Below are positions 32,410-42,937 of a stretch of 64,000 nucleotides of DNA, piece after piece. The position numbers and the translations under genes are program-made. Numbering within the stretch: position 1 is the stretch's first letter; every line of letters begins with the position of its first letter. Source of the DNA: Nematopogon swammerdamellus (taxonomy: Eukaryota > Arthropoda > Insecta > Lepidoptera > Adelidae); NCBI GenBank assembly GCA_946902875.1, contig OX336337.1, positions 3,038,001-3,102,000 on the forward strand, read 5' to 3'. The notes below the pieces were generated by a model. The model saw nothing but the letters and a program-made list of their open reading frames with translations, did no database searches and was not told the DNA's origin.

Positions 32410-32660
32410 ATTTTTATGGTGCAGGTTTTTTATGGATAATGCGACATGTAGCATCTGCTGATGCTCATGGACATTCTGTGATACATAGGGATTGCAAACA
32501 ACAACAACAAGGATTCGGTAAACACACTCGCCGGAAGATAGTTCCACATTCTAGCGGTGCGACAAAGAAACGATTTAGAGAACCGATAGGTTCCCAAAAG
32601 CCCAATGTAAGAACAAAATGGTGCAGAGTCCCTCTGCGACGAGTGATGCGGAGATAGAAC
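32410..32660 (-). pseudogene. Degraded LINE ORF2 C-terminus and 3' end (family of 9117)
   Basis: Right part on the minus strand reads YRFSKSFLCRTARMWNYLPA. The left part has the GCGACATGTAGCATC and GATGCTCATGGACATTC phrases of the 3' end. A simple ACA repeat sits at the junction (32498-32510). Confidence 0.7.
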
Positions 32661-33330
32661 GGGTGGCAGAGAATAACAGATGCTAGTTCCTCAGATAGTA
32701 TTTAAGGCAGATTTCTTCAGGAGAATTTAAATTTTACTTCTGCTTCCAATTGGCTGACATATTTAATCAAAATATTTTGCCACCACTCTATTATTTTATT
32801 ATATAATGTATTGGTATGAAATAGTATTATGCAGAATATTTATGTAGTAAAACCAGGTCTCACGCACTCTATGTACTTGCGCGCGATAACTACCTACCGC
32901 CCGGCGCACCGCCGGCGGTGAATTTCTATGGGCTGCCCAAAGAATAAACAGCCGAAGAATATAAACAGGCGAAGCTGCAAAGCAATAATGCACTTTACAC
33001 TCGATCGTTAAGGTACATTTTCGCATGCAGCATTTGGCGACGTGAAGCAGTAGGCTATTAAAACCCGAAGGTAGGAACTTTTTCTATGGAGTGATTTATC
33101 TGTTACGAAGTAACTATTTAGTAATCTGTGGTAAAACTAGATGCTCATGCAAAATTTGCATGTAACACTACTGATGTTCATGTTCGAAATCAGTTAGCAA
33201 ATTAATATAATAATAAACTTATAATTAAAATCTTCTAGTGAGCATTTCTTTTCATAAAATATAAAAAAGTAATACTAACAACTAAAGAATTAAAACCTAC
33301 CTAACAAACATTAAAATAACTATCAAAAGA
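32661..33330. other. No recognised feature
   Basis: AT-rich, with a GC patch at 32870-32940 (GCGGTAGG-type inverted pieces). Nothing supported. Confidence 0.3.
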
Positions 33331-33339
33331 GGCGATTTC

Positions 33340-33600
33340 AAATGATCCTAGAACACTTGCGGCATTACCCCACTGGATGGCAAGGCTTACCTCTGGAAGT
33401 AGGCCCTTGATTGCGGGACGCCAGTTGCGTCCACCAGCATAGGCCCAAGCCTCTTCAAGAAGCTTTTAGCTTCACTGCTCCACGGACCGAGGGCTTCAAC
33501 CGCAACACTGAAAGTTATATTTTCAAGATGATTTTGGAAGTAAACATTTTTTATCGATATCGATGACCGCGCAGTGAGCGCATCTCTACGGATCACATAT
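33340..33600 (-). pseudogene. Possible RT-protein C-terminal relic
   Basis: The minus strand reads FSVAVEALGPWSSEAKSFLK and DATGVPQSRAYFQR. This resembles the VETLGPWG...GDPR...QR phrase at the end of some RT-bearing proteins. Degenerate; family uncertain. Confidence 0.4.
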
Positions 33601-33750
33601 GTAAAACTGCCAACACAAAAGATAACAAAAATTCTCGAGTATAGAGATAAATGCGACATAGTATAAGTATTTGTACCTCGGCAATGGTACGGTGCCGGTC
33701 TTCTTTTTTATGCAAACCAACATGGGTAACTGTGCCGAGGTACCTATTGA

Positions 33751-33913
33751 TGGTTTATCCGACATACAGTCTCGGGTCCTTCAAGTGGAGCGTGAATAGA
33801 CACATGTCAAGCCGACATGGCATTCGCAACCCCGCATACGACCGAATGTCCATGGGCGTCGTTAGACACCTCATGGGTGGCTAGGTGCCACCTGTCGCGC
33901 TTTCAATAAAAAG
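33751..33913 (+). pseudogene. LINE ORF2 C-terminus and 3' end (family of 9117)
   Basis: Reads YSLGSFKWSVNRHMSSRHGI, matching YSLGSFKRGVNGHLSGRHGI in the element at 9184. Then ATGTCCATGGGCGTCGTTAG and CTGTCGCGCTTTC, and a short A-rich tail. Confidence 0.85.
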
Positions 33914-34083
33914 AAACTTGCGGTTTAGGTCGATGGTATGATATTGTATTGTAAGTCGAATATTTTTTGGTGCATCGAGGTGTTATGCATCACACACAAC
34001 ACATGAAATCATTGTTTCATCTCAATCCAAATTTTATAGAACACGCTTTTAACTCGAAAACCATTTATGCAAAATGGATAGCA

Positions 34084-34329
34084 TCTTCCCTTACCTTCTT
34101 ACCTTACTAGATGGTAGGGTTCAACCCCCCGGGTTGTTACCACCGCACTGAATGAAACGTTGTTCGAAATGGCTATGTAAATAGTTTTGTGTTTTCCGTC
34201 CAGTTCAGTGTAGCCGGCACGACCGAATGGAGGCCCTGACATGGCACCTAGTTCACCGGGTGTTATGGGCTGACATCACGGATGTTGTAGGTGATGTAGA
34301 CAACCGTGTCAATTTCCATAAAAAAAATC
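34084..34329 (+). repeat. Family B SINE, core and tail
   Basis: CTTACTAGATGGTAGGG, TTACCACCGCACTGAATGAA, GTTATGGGCTGACATCACGG, end TTTCCATAAAAAAAA. Head missing. Confidence 0.85.
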
Positions 34330-34489
34330 TGTAACTTGGAAATGGATTGGTCCTTCATCTGGGTCTTCTTGAAGCTGAATATGAACACGTCAAATATCGT
34401 GTTAAACACTCTCTTTCTTTCTGTAGTCTTAAGCGAGAGCGGAGTGAACAGAAAATGTCAGTGTCATTTTTTTGTTTAAGATACAATTT

Positions 34490-34680
34490 TTAACCGACTT
34501 CAAAAAAAGGAGGAGGTTCTCAATTCGACTGTATTTTTTGTTTGTCCCCTCAGAACTTTCGACTCGGTGAACCGATTTTGATGATTCTTTTTTTATTTGA
34601 AAGCTGGTGCTTCCCGTGTGGTCTCATTTCAATTTGGTCAAGATCGGATTGGAAAGCGATTCCGCCGAGTATAGCAAAAA
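34490..34680 (-). repeat. Dispersed repeat starting AACCGACTTC
   Basis: AACCGACTTCAAAAAAAGGA then GGAGGTTCTCAATTCG, followed by TGAACCGATTTTGATGATTC and GGTCAAGATCGGAT. Inverted relative to 21220-21480. Class unknown. Confidence 0.55.
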
Positions 34681-34720
34681 ATTACTAAAAAAAAAAATGT
34701 GAAATAAAAAACTAAAAAAA

Positions 34721-34822
34721 TATAAAAACCGCCTACAAAAATTTATGAAATAAAAAAAAAATCTAACCCTAGAGTTAAGGCGGTGCAGGCGATTTCATAC
34801 ATTTTTGAAGGCGGTTTTTATA
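34721..34822. repeat. Hairpin with 31-bp arms
   Basis: 34721-34751 (TATAAAAACCGCCTAC...) and 34792-34822 (...GAAGGCGGTTTTTATA) pair with about three mismatches across a 40-base loop. Possibly a very short MITE. Confidence 0.8.
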
Positions 34823-34984
34823 CCGAGCCTGTCGAGTCAACTGCGACTAGCAGAATTATAATTTTATACTTAGACATGGCTTTGCCTCATATTATTACAT
34901 ACACGCTGCCTTATAATCAATTTGAGCAGACAGATACGTGATTAAACAATTTCCCTTGCCACTTGCTATGTTGTAAGCTCAAAT

Positions 34985-35142
34985 CGTAGCTGATTGGGTT
35001 CGTACCACCGCACCGTACTGGACGAAAGATGGCCGCCTCGGCTGGTTTCTCTTCTAGTCCAGTATGGCCCAAAATCAAATTTGAAGTCTCCGGTAAGGTG
35101 ATATTGCCTAGTCGTACCGTGTGCTTTGGCCACCTAGTTTAA
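34985..35142 (+). repeat. Family C SINE, core and tail, diverged
   Basis: GTACCACCGCACCGTACTGG, TAGTCCAGTATGGCC, GAAGTCTCCGGTAAGG, TGCTTTGGCC. Confidence 0.65.
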
Positions 35143-35345
35143 TTAATAGATTTATCTTTCATAATAAATGTATTTCAACTTGCTTTTCTTGTGACAACCT
35201 ACCTAGCGGTCAAAGCTCTCCACTTTCTTTTTTTTAAATATTAAATCAGTATTCGAACACCTCTGACTCAGCTATTCATACCGAATGGCATAAAAAATTA
35301 GGACAGTGATGGACATGTTTTTTTTTTCACCTATGTGCACTATTA

Positions 35346-35712
35346 TAAAAACCGGCTAAGTGCGAGTCGGTTCCGTATCGCCATGGTTAGCGCCACTCAC
35401 GCCATCTATGGCGTGTTTATGAAATGATTCATATTAGTTACAATTCATGATTAGTTAAAATGCTTCACACTCTTTTCGGTAGATGGCGCGTACACTTTTT
35501 GGTTTCTTCTATGGGACCCTCCATGATTTTTTTAATTTTTCTTATTTTTATTATCTATTGTTATATCGGCCATAATAACACATATTCTGTGAAAATTTCA
35601 ACGGGCTACCTATTACGGTTCAAGAAATACAGCCATCGGACAGAAGGACAGACAGACAGACGGCGTAGGCTTAGTAATAGGGTCCCGTACCGGGTACGGA
35701 ACCCTAAAAACA
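35346..35712 (+). repeat. Family A repeat, full length
   Basis: AACCGGCTAAGTGCGAGTCG to GGTACGGAACCCTAAAAAC, with ATTCATATTAGTTA at 35430 as an uninterrupted reference for the Helitron at 22699. Confidence 0.88.
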
Positions 35713-36047
35713 GTTCGTTCACGTCCTCGACCACGACGCTTCTAAATATCTATTTCGATGAGCAGAAAGGTTAATCGTTTCGCATAAAACGCTCTGAATA
35801 GAAAATGCAAAAGATACGCTATTCATATTAAACTCCCTCGCCAGATGTCAGATGTTATTGTGCCCGTTAAGAGTGGCTTCCCCTTCCAGCAATATAATAC
35901 TAGGCCATATTTTTATTACCATTGTAGGAGAAGGTTATTATGGCGTATTACGACTTGTAAAGATGGCCTTTTTCTGCTAATTCTACCACTTTTAGGCCTA
36001 TAGTATATATTTTTATTTTTATTCTTTGGTTTCTTGTTTAGTACCTA
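35713..36047. other. No recognised feature
   Basis: No ORF or family match supported. Confidence 0.3.
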
Positions 36048-36335
36048 TGCACGGTGTCATTGCAGTTGCCCCCGTAATATTTTTAACTGACATAAGGGGG
36101 TTATTCCATATGTGAAACTAAACAACTTCTGTGGCGAAAAAAAAATTTTGAAACAAAAAACAATATTTTTTCCATACAAATTTTAAATACCTATTCTCAA
36201 AAGGTATGGAAAAAACATTTTTTTTCTTCAAATTAAAAAGGCGTAGAACAAAAGTTGTTCTATTTCACGTACACAGAAAAACCCGAAAGGGGGTGACCCT
36301 TTCGGGTTTTACGGTTGGGGTTGCAACACCGTGTA
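36048..36335. mobile_element. TA-flanked MITE with internal hairpin, copy 1
   Basis: 288 bp. The right end GGTTGCAACACCGTGTA and left end TGCACGGTGTCATTGC are inverted. TA stands at 36046-36047 and 36336-36337. It contains the perfect hairpin AAACCCGAAAGGG / CCCTTTCGGGTTT (36284-36312) and a second inverted pair around ATTTTAAATACCTATTCTC. A second copy is at 47146. Confidence 0.75.
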
Positions 36336-36589
36336 TAAATATAATCATAACATAGCGTTACGATTGTTTGCCATTAGGTTAGGCAGAGACAACGAACGTT
36401 TGAGGATCGTGCCTACCCCATTGGGAAACAAGTGCAACGTTATGCAGGATGTTGTAACGGCCAGTACATTAATTTCGCCACCGCAATCCTCATGTTTTTC
36501 CGAGACAAAAAAGTAAATAAAGGTTTTCTCTAAAGTGTCTAGTTTTAGAGATATTAATTTTTGAAATTTATTTTTTCATCAAGTGTAAT

Positions 36590-36750
36590 TAGACGCGCGC
36601 GGGGGGAGGATGCTGGCGCGGGAATGGTCGGGGTCGAAAAACTCCGCCGCCGCCCCCGCGCATCTCCTCGCTCGGCGGCTCGGCGCACTCGTCCCTGCTC
36701 GCTCACTCACCGCGCGCCTTTCATTCCCACGTTCGCGTTCGTGCGGAGCA
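36590..36750. promoter_or_regulatory. CpG-rich island
   Basis: About 150 bp with many CG dinucleotides (GACGCGCGCGGGGGGAGG, CGCCGCCGCCCCCGCG, CTCGGCGGCTCGGCGC) in AT-rich surroundings, about 0.8 kb upstream of the lipocalin-like gene. A promoter role is only a guess; it could equally be a repeat fragment. Confidence 0.3.
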
Positions 36751-36829
36751 TTAGATCCTTTGTACACTAAATTAATCAATTAGTTTGTATGAAAACTGTA
36801 ACTTTTTATTGAAAGGGAATTCAGAAAAA

Positions 36830-37070
36830 TTTTATTTGACTTTTTACCGGACTGCGCGACGCAAAGGAGGGTAATGTGTTTATCGGCCTATGTATGTATG
36901 TACGTAGATATGTTTGTTCTTTGTGGCACTCTAGAGACCAAACGCGTAGGTCGATTTAGATGATTCTTACGTCAATCGATTTGCCTTAATCTTGCGAGTA
37001 TGACTAAAGACATGCCAGTAATCAAAATTCAATATGGCGACAAGCAGACGCCATATTTTGAAAAAGAAAA
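36830..37070. repeat. Dispersed repeat with GTAT run
   Basis: TTTTTACCGGACTGCGCGAC, GCAAAGGAGGGTAATGTGTT and ATGTATGTATGTACG are phrases I associate with a common lepidopteran repeat; ends not defined. Confidence 0.35.
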
Positions 37071-37149
37071 AAAAGAAAATTTACGAACTATGTTAAGTGG
37101 GGTATCATTGAATCAATCTTTAAGTTGCTCTTATCATTTTCGTGCGGCA

Positions 37150-37275
37150 GAGAAAGTGAGCACTTATCAGGCCGTAATAGCATTCGCAGCCCCTGCGTAT
37201 CGAAAGACCATGGGCGTCGTTAGACACTTATGGGTGGCAAGGTGCCACATGTCGCGCTTTCTATAAAAAAATAAA
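37150..37275 (+). repeat. LINE 3' end (family of 9117)
   Basis: AATAGCATTCGCAGCCCC, CCATGGGCGTCGTTAGACAC, GGTGCCACATGTCGCGCTTT then an A-rich tail. Confidence 0.8.
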
Positions 37276-37573
37276 TACAACCCAGCAACAGTCGGCAAAT
37301 TCACTGGCATGGCACCTAACTGAGGTTTCGCAAGGAAAAGTACATTTGAATATGCTTTTGGCCCTTCGGCAAAGCCACACATGATGGTATTCATAAAAAA
37401 ATAATTAACAAAAAAAGTTGCAGACACCTACACTTAATAGAATAAATTTAAGCAAAAACATTCCTACGAATTCTCGTAAAAACAACTTTATCTGCACCTT
37501 CACCTTTGATAACATTCGAACTCGAAATATCAAAAAAAATTATATTAATTTAATCGCAGAGCATTCAATCAAA

Positions 37574-38189
37574 ATGTTCGCAAAAGTGTGGTTGTGTTTC
37601 ACCGTCGTGCTGCTGCCGACCTGCCTGGCCTACCCCGCGTCCGGCGGCGTCGAGACAACTTGCGACGATCTATTCAGAGGAGTCACCTTCGATCCTCTCC
37701 TCGCTCTAGGCAACTGGACGACCGTCTACGTCTGGACCGATCTGCTTCTTGCAGAGAACTTTACCCAAATATTGACCATAAGTGAGCTCACTCTAGCGGA
37801 ACTGGAACAATATCGCGACATCGGACTATCCAGACGCCAAGATAAAACTTAAACATACCATACATGATGTATCGGCATCGACGAATATTGATATCGTTAT
37901 TGTGCTGATTCCGGAGGAAACATCTGGAAAAATAAACGCCTGGGTCACATACATAAAAAAGGACGGCAACGAATTAGGAATACCACAACCGGTTAAATAC
38001 ACCATGCGGTTGAAGATCGCTGACGGATTTCTCATCGCGATGGTGTATGATCTTCGTCGTGATATTAAGATAATATACATGTTGTCCAGGCCCGGCAACT
38101 TCGACGAAGCCAAGATGCTGCGGGTGGCAGCAGACCAGCATATTGAAGGTGTTGGAGGGAAAAGGGTATATCCATACACTCCTGCCTAG
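37574..38189 (+). pseudogene. Secreted lipocalin-like gene, single exon, one frameshift
   Basis: The only host-like gene in the window. ATG 37574 opens a signal peptide (residues 1-19, hydrophobic core with WLCFTVVLLPTCLA). A mature start YPASGG follows, then Cys30 and the lipocalin hallmark G-x-W at G46-N-W48 within a TFDP..LGNW..VY context. Possible glycosylation sites are NWT and NFT. The frame ends early at 37850. A second frame, continuous from about 37824 to TAG 38187, supplies roughly 121 more residues with strand-like alternation (VIVLIPEETSGKINAWVTYI). Removing one G near 37823 would unite them into about 204 residues, the usual lipocalin size. AATAAA follows at 38294. Codons are GC-rich at third positions, unlike flanks. 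Either a pseudogene, an intronless retrocopy, or an assembly error. Confidence 0.6.
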
Positions 38190-38293
38190 ATCTGTATGGA
38201 GTTCAATAGAAAACTACATCGAGACATGGACAAGTGAACGACTCAGCGGATAATCGTGGTCACCAGAAGCCAGCGAGAATTAATTAAACATCA

Positions 38294-38299
38294 AATAAA
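38294..38299 (+). terminator. Polyadenylation signal candidate
   Basis: AATAAA 105 bp after the lipocalin-like stop; overlapping AT-rich context makes chance occurrence possible. Confidence 0.4.
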
Positions 38300-38890
38300 A
38301 TAAAAAACAATGAACAATTCATAATTATGATATTAAACATAAAACAAAATTACAACTAGATATTCTTGTAATTCACTTGTAAATGCACAATGGCTGACAC
38401 ATTTTTACAACATACGAGCGTCGAACCTGCTTGTAGAGAAACTGCAATATATATTTTTATTAATATTGTGAATTAAATACTTTTTATACCAATATTTGGT
38501 ATTAGTTATTTTTAATATATAAGGTCTTTCATTAGTAGGTAACGATACGCTAAGGGGTGCAGGTATGTGTAACAGATACTGATCACGTTCCCATACCATT
38601 TTTTTACGGTTTAAATCGAATCTAGTTTTAAATTTGATTATAGATTTGTAATCATTCTTTATGGTTTAGTAGAAAAAAAATTTTTTTTTCCTTAATTCCT
38701 TAACTTTGTGGGAAAAAACACGCTCAACCCCTGGACAAGACCTGTTTATCCCCTGTAAATTGGAGTTGATTTATATGAAAATATAAGTTTGTGCATATTT
38801 TCATAATTTTTTATTATAGAAATTTATGAAGAGCATTATGCGACATCATTCATGAAGGTGCAATAAGATCGAAGATTTGGAAATAATACG
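38300..38890. other. Unassigned AT-rich sequence
   Basis: No feature supported. Confidence 0.35.
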
Positions 38891-38892
38891 TC

Positions 38893-39012
38893 ACGACCCG
38901 GTTGCGTAGTTGGTTATCGCGTTGGCAGCTCAAGCCAGAGACCCAGGTTCGAATCCTGGTCGGGATGTATTTTTTCCAATGATTTTCGATTTGCATTTTT
39001 CTAATTAAAAAT
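38893..39012 (+). repeat. Family E tRNA-derived SINE, best copy
   Basis: tRNA-like head GACCCGGTTGCGTAGTTGG, CTCAAGCCAGAGACCCAG, GGTTCGAATCCTGGTCGGG. Then the tail ATGTATTTTTTCCAATGATT and GCATTTTTCTAAT. Head and tail here are collinear, which explains the hairpin at 28873. Confidence 0.8.
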
Positions 39013-39745
39013 ACAAATTCATATTATTTTCCATTTTCCTTGAAATGGTGAGAAAATACTTTCACAAACCGCATCCACAATTTTTTTTTTATTTTATTAT
39101 TGCCAAACATTTTGGCCAGTGTTAATACAGCCGATTTTGACGCAAGTGACAGTACGAAATGACAATTCATTATTTAGTTGCCAGTGTTAAAAATAAAATT
39201 ATCTTGCCATTCGTGCTTTAAAAATTGTGGACTTAACTTCTTATTCCCCAGTATCACCTGGACAAAGCTCCTTTTTTCGCTGTATAAGGATTTATCCCAC
39301 GCCGATTGTGGCGGATTGGGCTACTCTATCGCCAGTTGCGCTAGACCACAGGATAGTACCCAAAATTGCCTACAAAACTGCATCAATAAATTCATTTTAG
39401 CAAAAATTTTACTGAAATCGTTCTTCCCCTGTGCTCTTCATTTGTTTTATGTGTGTATCGATCATGAAACTATTTCAATGGTGTAGTTATTCAATATTAC
39501 TTAACAGAATTCTAGACTACTGGACTTTTTTTTTTCATTTCAGTTTTTTAGTTAAAGTTAATTTTTTACGCAGTTTGGTTTTTTGTTTTTTATTTAAAGT
39601 TCACTTTTTACGCAGTAGGGTTTTTTATGTTTTAAATTTAATTTTTTATTTGTTACCAATAATCATTTCCTAGATTTAATGTACTGGTCGTTACAACATA
39701 TATTATGTAACGTATATTATGTTACGAGTACATATACATATACTA
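39013..39745. other. No recognised feature
   Basis: T-rich, with TTTTTTACGCAGT repeated near 39560 and 39605. No ORF supported. Confidence 0.35.
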
Positions 39746-39746
39746 C

Positions 39747-39903
39747 ACAATGAGGACAACAGACTCCGCGGAATTGACAACGCCGTGGCGCGGCTCAAGT
39801 CGGAGTTCCAAGTTCGAATCCTGGTCGGGACCAAAGAGATAAAAAAATTTCTTTGGTCGGGACGTATTTTTTTTTTCTCTTCATTTTCAGCTTTGAATGT
39901 ATG
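39747..39903 (+). repeat. Family E SINE, diverged copy
   Basis: GCGCGGCTCAAGTCGGAGTT, AAGTTCGAATCCTGGTCGGG, then a small duplication of TTGGTCGGGAC and the T-rich tail. Confidence 0.65.
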
Positions 39904-40303
39904 AAAATGAAAAAGAAAAAAAAGAAAAAAACATAATATTAAAAAGATTGTCGTCTAATTTATTAAAACGCCTTTTGAAGAACCCCAAGTTTTTTGACGT
40001 GAATTTGATGAAACGTCTTTATCCTGCTGCCGGGTTTTTTTTACAAAAAGTCGCGTTACGAAAATTATGTACTTTTGGCGACTTAGAGCTCCAAAACTAC
40101 GAGTATACGAGTTACAGGAAGGTGAGGCATATCGTCCTAAAGGTAGTTCTTTCGACTTGCTAAGACGACATACCCGAGAGTCGTAAATCAAGCCCTTCTA
40201 TAAATATGGCCCAGAGAAAAAGTACTTCGAAAACTTCGAAAATCAATAAATACTTATAACTCCTAAACTATACTTACCTTTACAATAAGACCAATGAGTT
40301 ACG

Positions 40304-40339
40304 CGGTTTCCGAATACAGAACCGTGTATTCGGAAACCG
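40304..40339. repeat. Perfect 15-bp hairpin
   Basis: CGGTTTCCGAATACA and its exact reverse complement around loop GAACCG, just left of the D/B chimera. Confidence 0.9.
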
Positions 40340-40359
40340 TCTCTTGTCGTCCGTGTCTT

Positions 40360-40800
40360 GTACCGTGTGGGGTCGGTACTTAAAAAGAATAGCCCCACTG
40401 CATCTCTCCCCGTCGCATGTCGTAAAAGTCGACTAAGGGATCGTCAGCCTCGGCAGCTCAGTGGTGCGGTCAGTTATTGGATGGGTGACCGCCCGACCGT
40501 TGGAGGCTGACCGTGGTTCGGATTCCACGTTAAACTGTAGGTCCCTTCCCTTCTTACCTTACTGGGTGGTAGGGTTTATCCCGGCCGGGTTGGTACCACC
40601 GCACTGAGCGAAACGTCGGTCGAAACGGCTATGTAAATAGTTCGTGTTTTCCGTCCAGTTCAGTGTAGCCGGCGCGAAATGAAGGGAAGCACTGACATAG
40701 CACCTAGATCACCCGGTGTTATGGGCTGACATCACGGATGTTGTAGGTGATGTAGCCAACCGTGTCAGTTTCCATAAAAAAAAAAATAAAAAAAAATACA
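40360..40800 (+). repeat. Chimeric SINE: family D head plus family B body, copy 1
   Basis: D head GTACCGTGTGGGGTCGGTAC (40360) through GTCGTAAAAGTCGACTAAGG (40439), then family B from GTCAGCCTCGGCAGCTCAGT to TTTCCATAAAAAAAA. The second copy at 57016-57325 shares CGTCGCATGTCG and AAGTCGACT in the head, which other D copies lack. Confidence 0.85.
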
Positions 40801-41055
40801 GAGATTACCAAGGCGAAACGCAAGGAGGTATTAAATAAGTGGCTAAACAATCTGAACTGCATTGGTACAGAGGAGCTTTTCATTGTGCCAATGTAGCCAC
40901 TAATCGGATCATATAGAGATTTATCACTATTCACGATAATTGCGGGAAATTTAATTTTATTGAAATTTTATCTTATAAACTATATCTTAATTTTTACTCA
41001 TAATGATACCTAATTTTATTCATAATATATTTAACAATTTAGCTCTAACATTTGA
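40801..41055. other. No recognised feature
   Basis: AT-rich; nothing supported. Confidence 0.3.
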
Positions 41056-41166
41056 ATTTTTTTTTTTATGGAAACTGACACGGTTGGCTATATCACCTAC
41101 AACATCCGTGATGTCAGCCCATAACACCGGGTGAACTTGGTGCCGCGTCAGTGCTTCCCTTCGGTC
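41056..41166 (-). repeat. Family B SINE, 3' tail fragment
   Basis: Reversed T-run, ATGGAAACTGACACGG, TCCGTGATGTCAGCCCATAA, GTCAGTGCTTCCCTTC. Confidence 0.85.
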
Positions 41167-41524
41167 TTAATTATCTTATTTATTTATTTATTTATTTGTC
41201 TTAACTTGTATTATCATATTGTATTTTTTAAATTATAAACATAGTAGTTAGATGAGCGCAAAAGCCTTACACATGAAGGCCTACTGAAGAACGGCTCTTG
41301 CGTGACAGATGCAAATCTAGTGTAAGAGCTAATGTATACTTGAACCGCTTTGCATGTTTTTATAATAAATAATTTCATTTCATACTGGTCAGATCGACTT
41401 GCAATTTGTTTATTTTCGTAGAAAAAAATTGGTCCTTTCGAAATAGTTGTTTTTTTTTTTTCAAAATCGGTTCAGCCGTTTCAGAAAAAAAAATGAAAAA
41501 GTGTTTGAGAGGGCATATCTCGGA

Positions 41525-41940
41525 AACTACTGATCCACAACTACTCATCCGCTGGAGAAAATGATAGGCCTCGACGAAATTTTAAAATTTATTTTTTTTA
41601 TTTTATTTTTACATTTTTTTTTACATTACATTGCATTGTCTTCGGAACTGAACCAACACTAAGAATTTGAGCTCGTAGGATAAGAGGAAGTGGTTCTAAT
41701 TTGGCTTCCAAGAATTGACCCACGTATGTACTAACAAACCGACATACAGGTTAAATAAAAGCTTGTAAAATATTTTTAACCTACAATTAATTTCTCTAAT
41801 AAAATTATACTACTGATTCACGACTACTCATGCGCTAGAGGAAATGATAGGCCTCGATAATATTTTTTTTTTCTCGAAATCTACTGCTCCCAAACTACTC
41901 GTGTGGTGGGACAAGCAAGGATAGGTATCGATGAGATATT
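41525..41940. repeat. Diverged direct repeats of about 55 bp
   Basis: CTACTGAT(C/T)CAC..CTACTC followed by GAAAATGATAGGCCTCGA recurs near 41528, 41808 and, more weakly, 41880. Origin unknown. Confidence 0.5.
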
Positions 41941-41990
41941 CATCAAATTTACGAATCTGCGGCCGTGTCTCACGACACAGCCCACTCGCT

Positions 41991-42378
41991 TTTTTTGTGA
42001 AAACTGACATGGTTGGCTACATCTACCACCTACTACATCCCTGATGACAGCCCATAACACCTTGATGAACTAGGTGCCATGTCAGTGCTTCCCTGCAGTC
42101 GTGCGTACCGCCGGCTTAGTACACTGAACTGGACGGAAAACACGAACTATTTAGATAGCCGTTTCAACTGACCTTTCAGTGCGATGGTACGTAGGGCTAA
42201 ACCCTACCACTTAGTGAGGTAATAATGGAAGGGACCTACAGTTTTACGTGGAATCCGAACCACGGTCAGCCTCAAACAACGGTCGAGCGGTCACCCATCC
42301 ATCCATTGGCCGCGCCCAGGTGTGCTTATGATCCGACCGACAGTCGACCGATCGCACCACTGAGCTACCGAGGCTGAC
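41991..42378 (-). repeat. Family B SINE, full length
   Basis: The reversed tail (AAACTGACATGGTTGGC) to head (GAGCTACCGAGGCTGAC). The head preserves GGTGTGCTTAT and the A-box; the 5S-like block reads CACCCATCCATCCATTGG. Confidence 0.88.
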
Positions 42379-42411
42379 AAAAAAAGTTATAGGTAGTAGG
42401 GAACACACTCA

Positions 42412-42750
42412 GTACCGTGTGGGGTCGGTACTTAAAAAGAATAGCCCCACTGCATCTCTCCCCATGCATGTCGTAAAAGGCGACTAAGGGATAAGGACAA
42501 TATGCCGTGCTAAAGGGCGACAGGATTACCACCTCTCACCTTGGTATGGTACTTCCACCGAGTCATGCAGCAGGTGGGTCTTTGTGCCTTACTTGCTGCT
42601 TGATCGATTGAATCTTGTTCGAATACTTTGCAAAACGTGGTGGTCGATGTTGTGCTGTAATTTGCCAGAGTTCTTGCAGCACAACATCGATTACTCTGCT
42701 TACCCCGATTGTCGGGTTTCAGCGTGTGTGATATGTATGTATGTATAGAA
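42412..42750 (+). repeat. Family D SINE, full-length reference copy
   Basis: GTACCGTGTGGGGTCGGTAC, CATGTCGTAAAAGGCGACTA, CCACCTCTCACCTTGG, TGCCTTACTTGCTGCTTG, ACCCCGATTGTCGGG, and a GTAT tail (42736-42748). About 335 bp. No clear pol III box found in the head. Confidence 0.88.
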
Positions 42751-42937
42751 CACACTCACCGGAAGACCGTAATGGGCTAAACTAAACTAACTTGCGTAGG
42801 TAGTTGTTGTGGTCATCGATAAAACAAAAAATAAAACATACAAACGGCAAAAGTGCCCAACATTTTCAAAGCAAATCTCACTTTCGTCCCCATTTGATGA
42901 CGCTTTGACAATTTCCTGCACTTAACGGGCCGGGAAA

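Noticed and set aside
36284..36312. Rho-independent-like terminator hairpin
   Set aside because: Bacterial terminators do not apply here; it is internal to a MITE.
38893..38965. tRNA gene
   Set aside because: The tRNA-like sequence is joined to a family E tail repeated elsewhere and lacks convincing cloverleaf pairing, so it is a SINE head.
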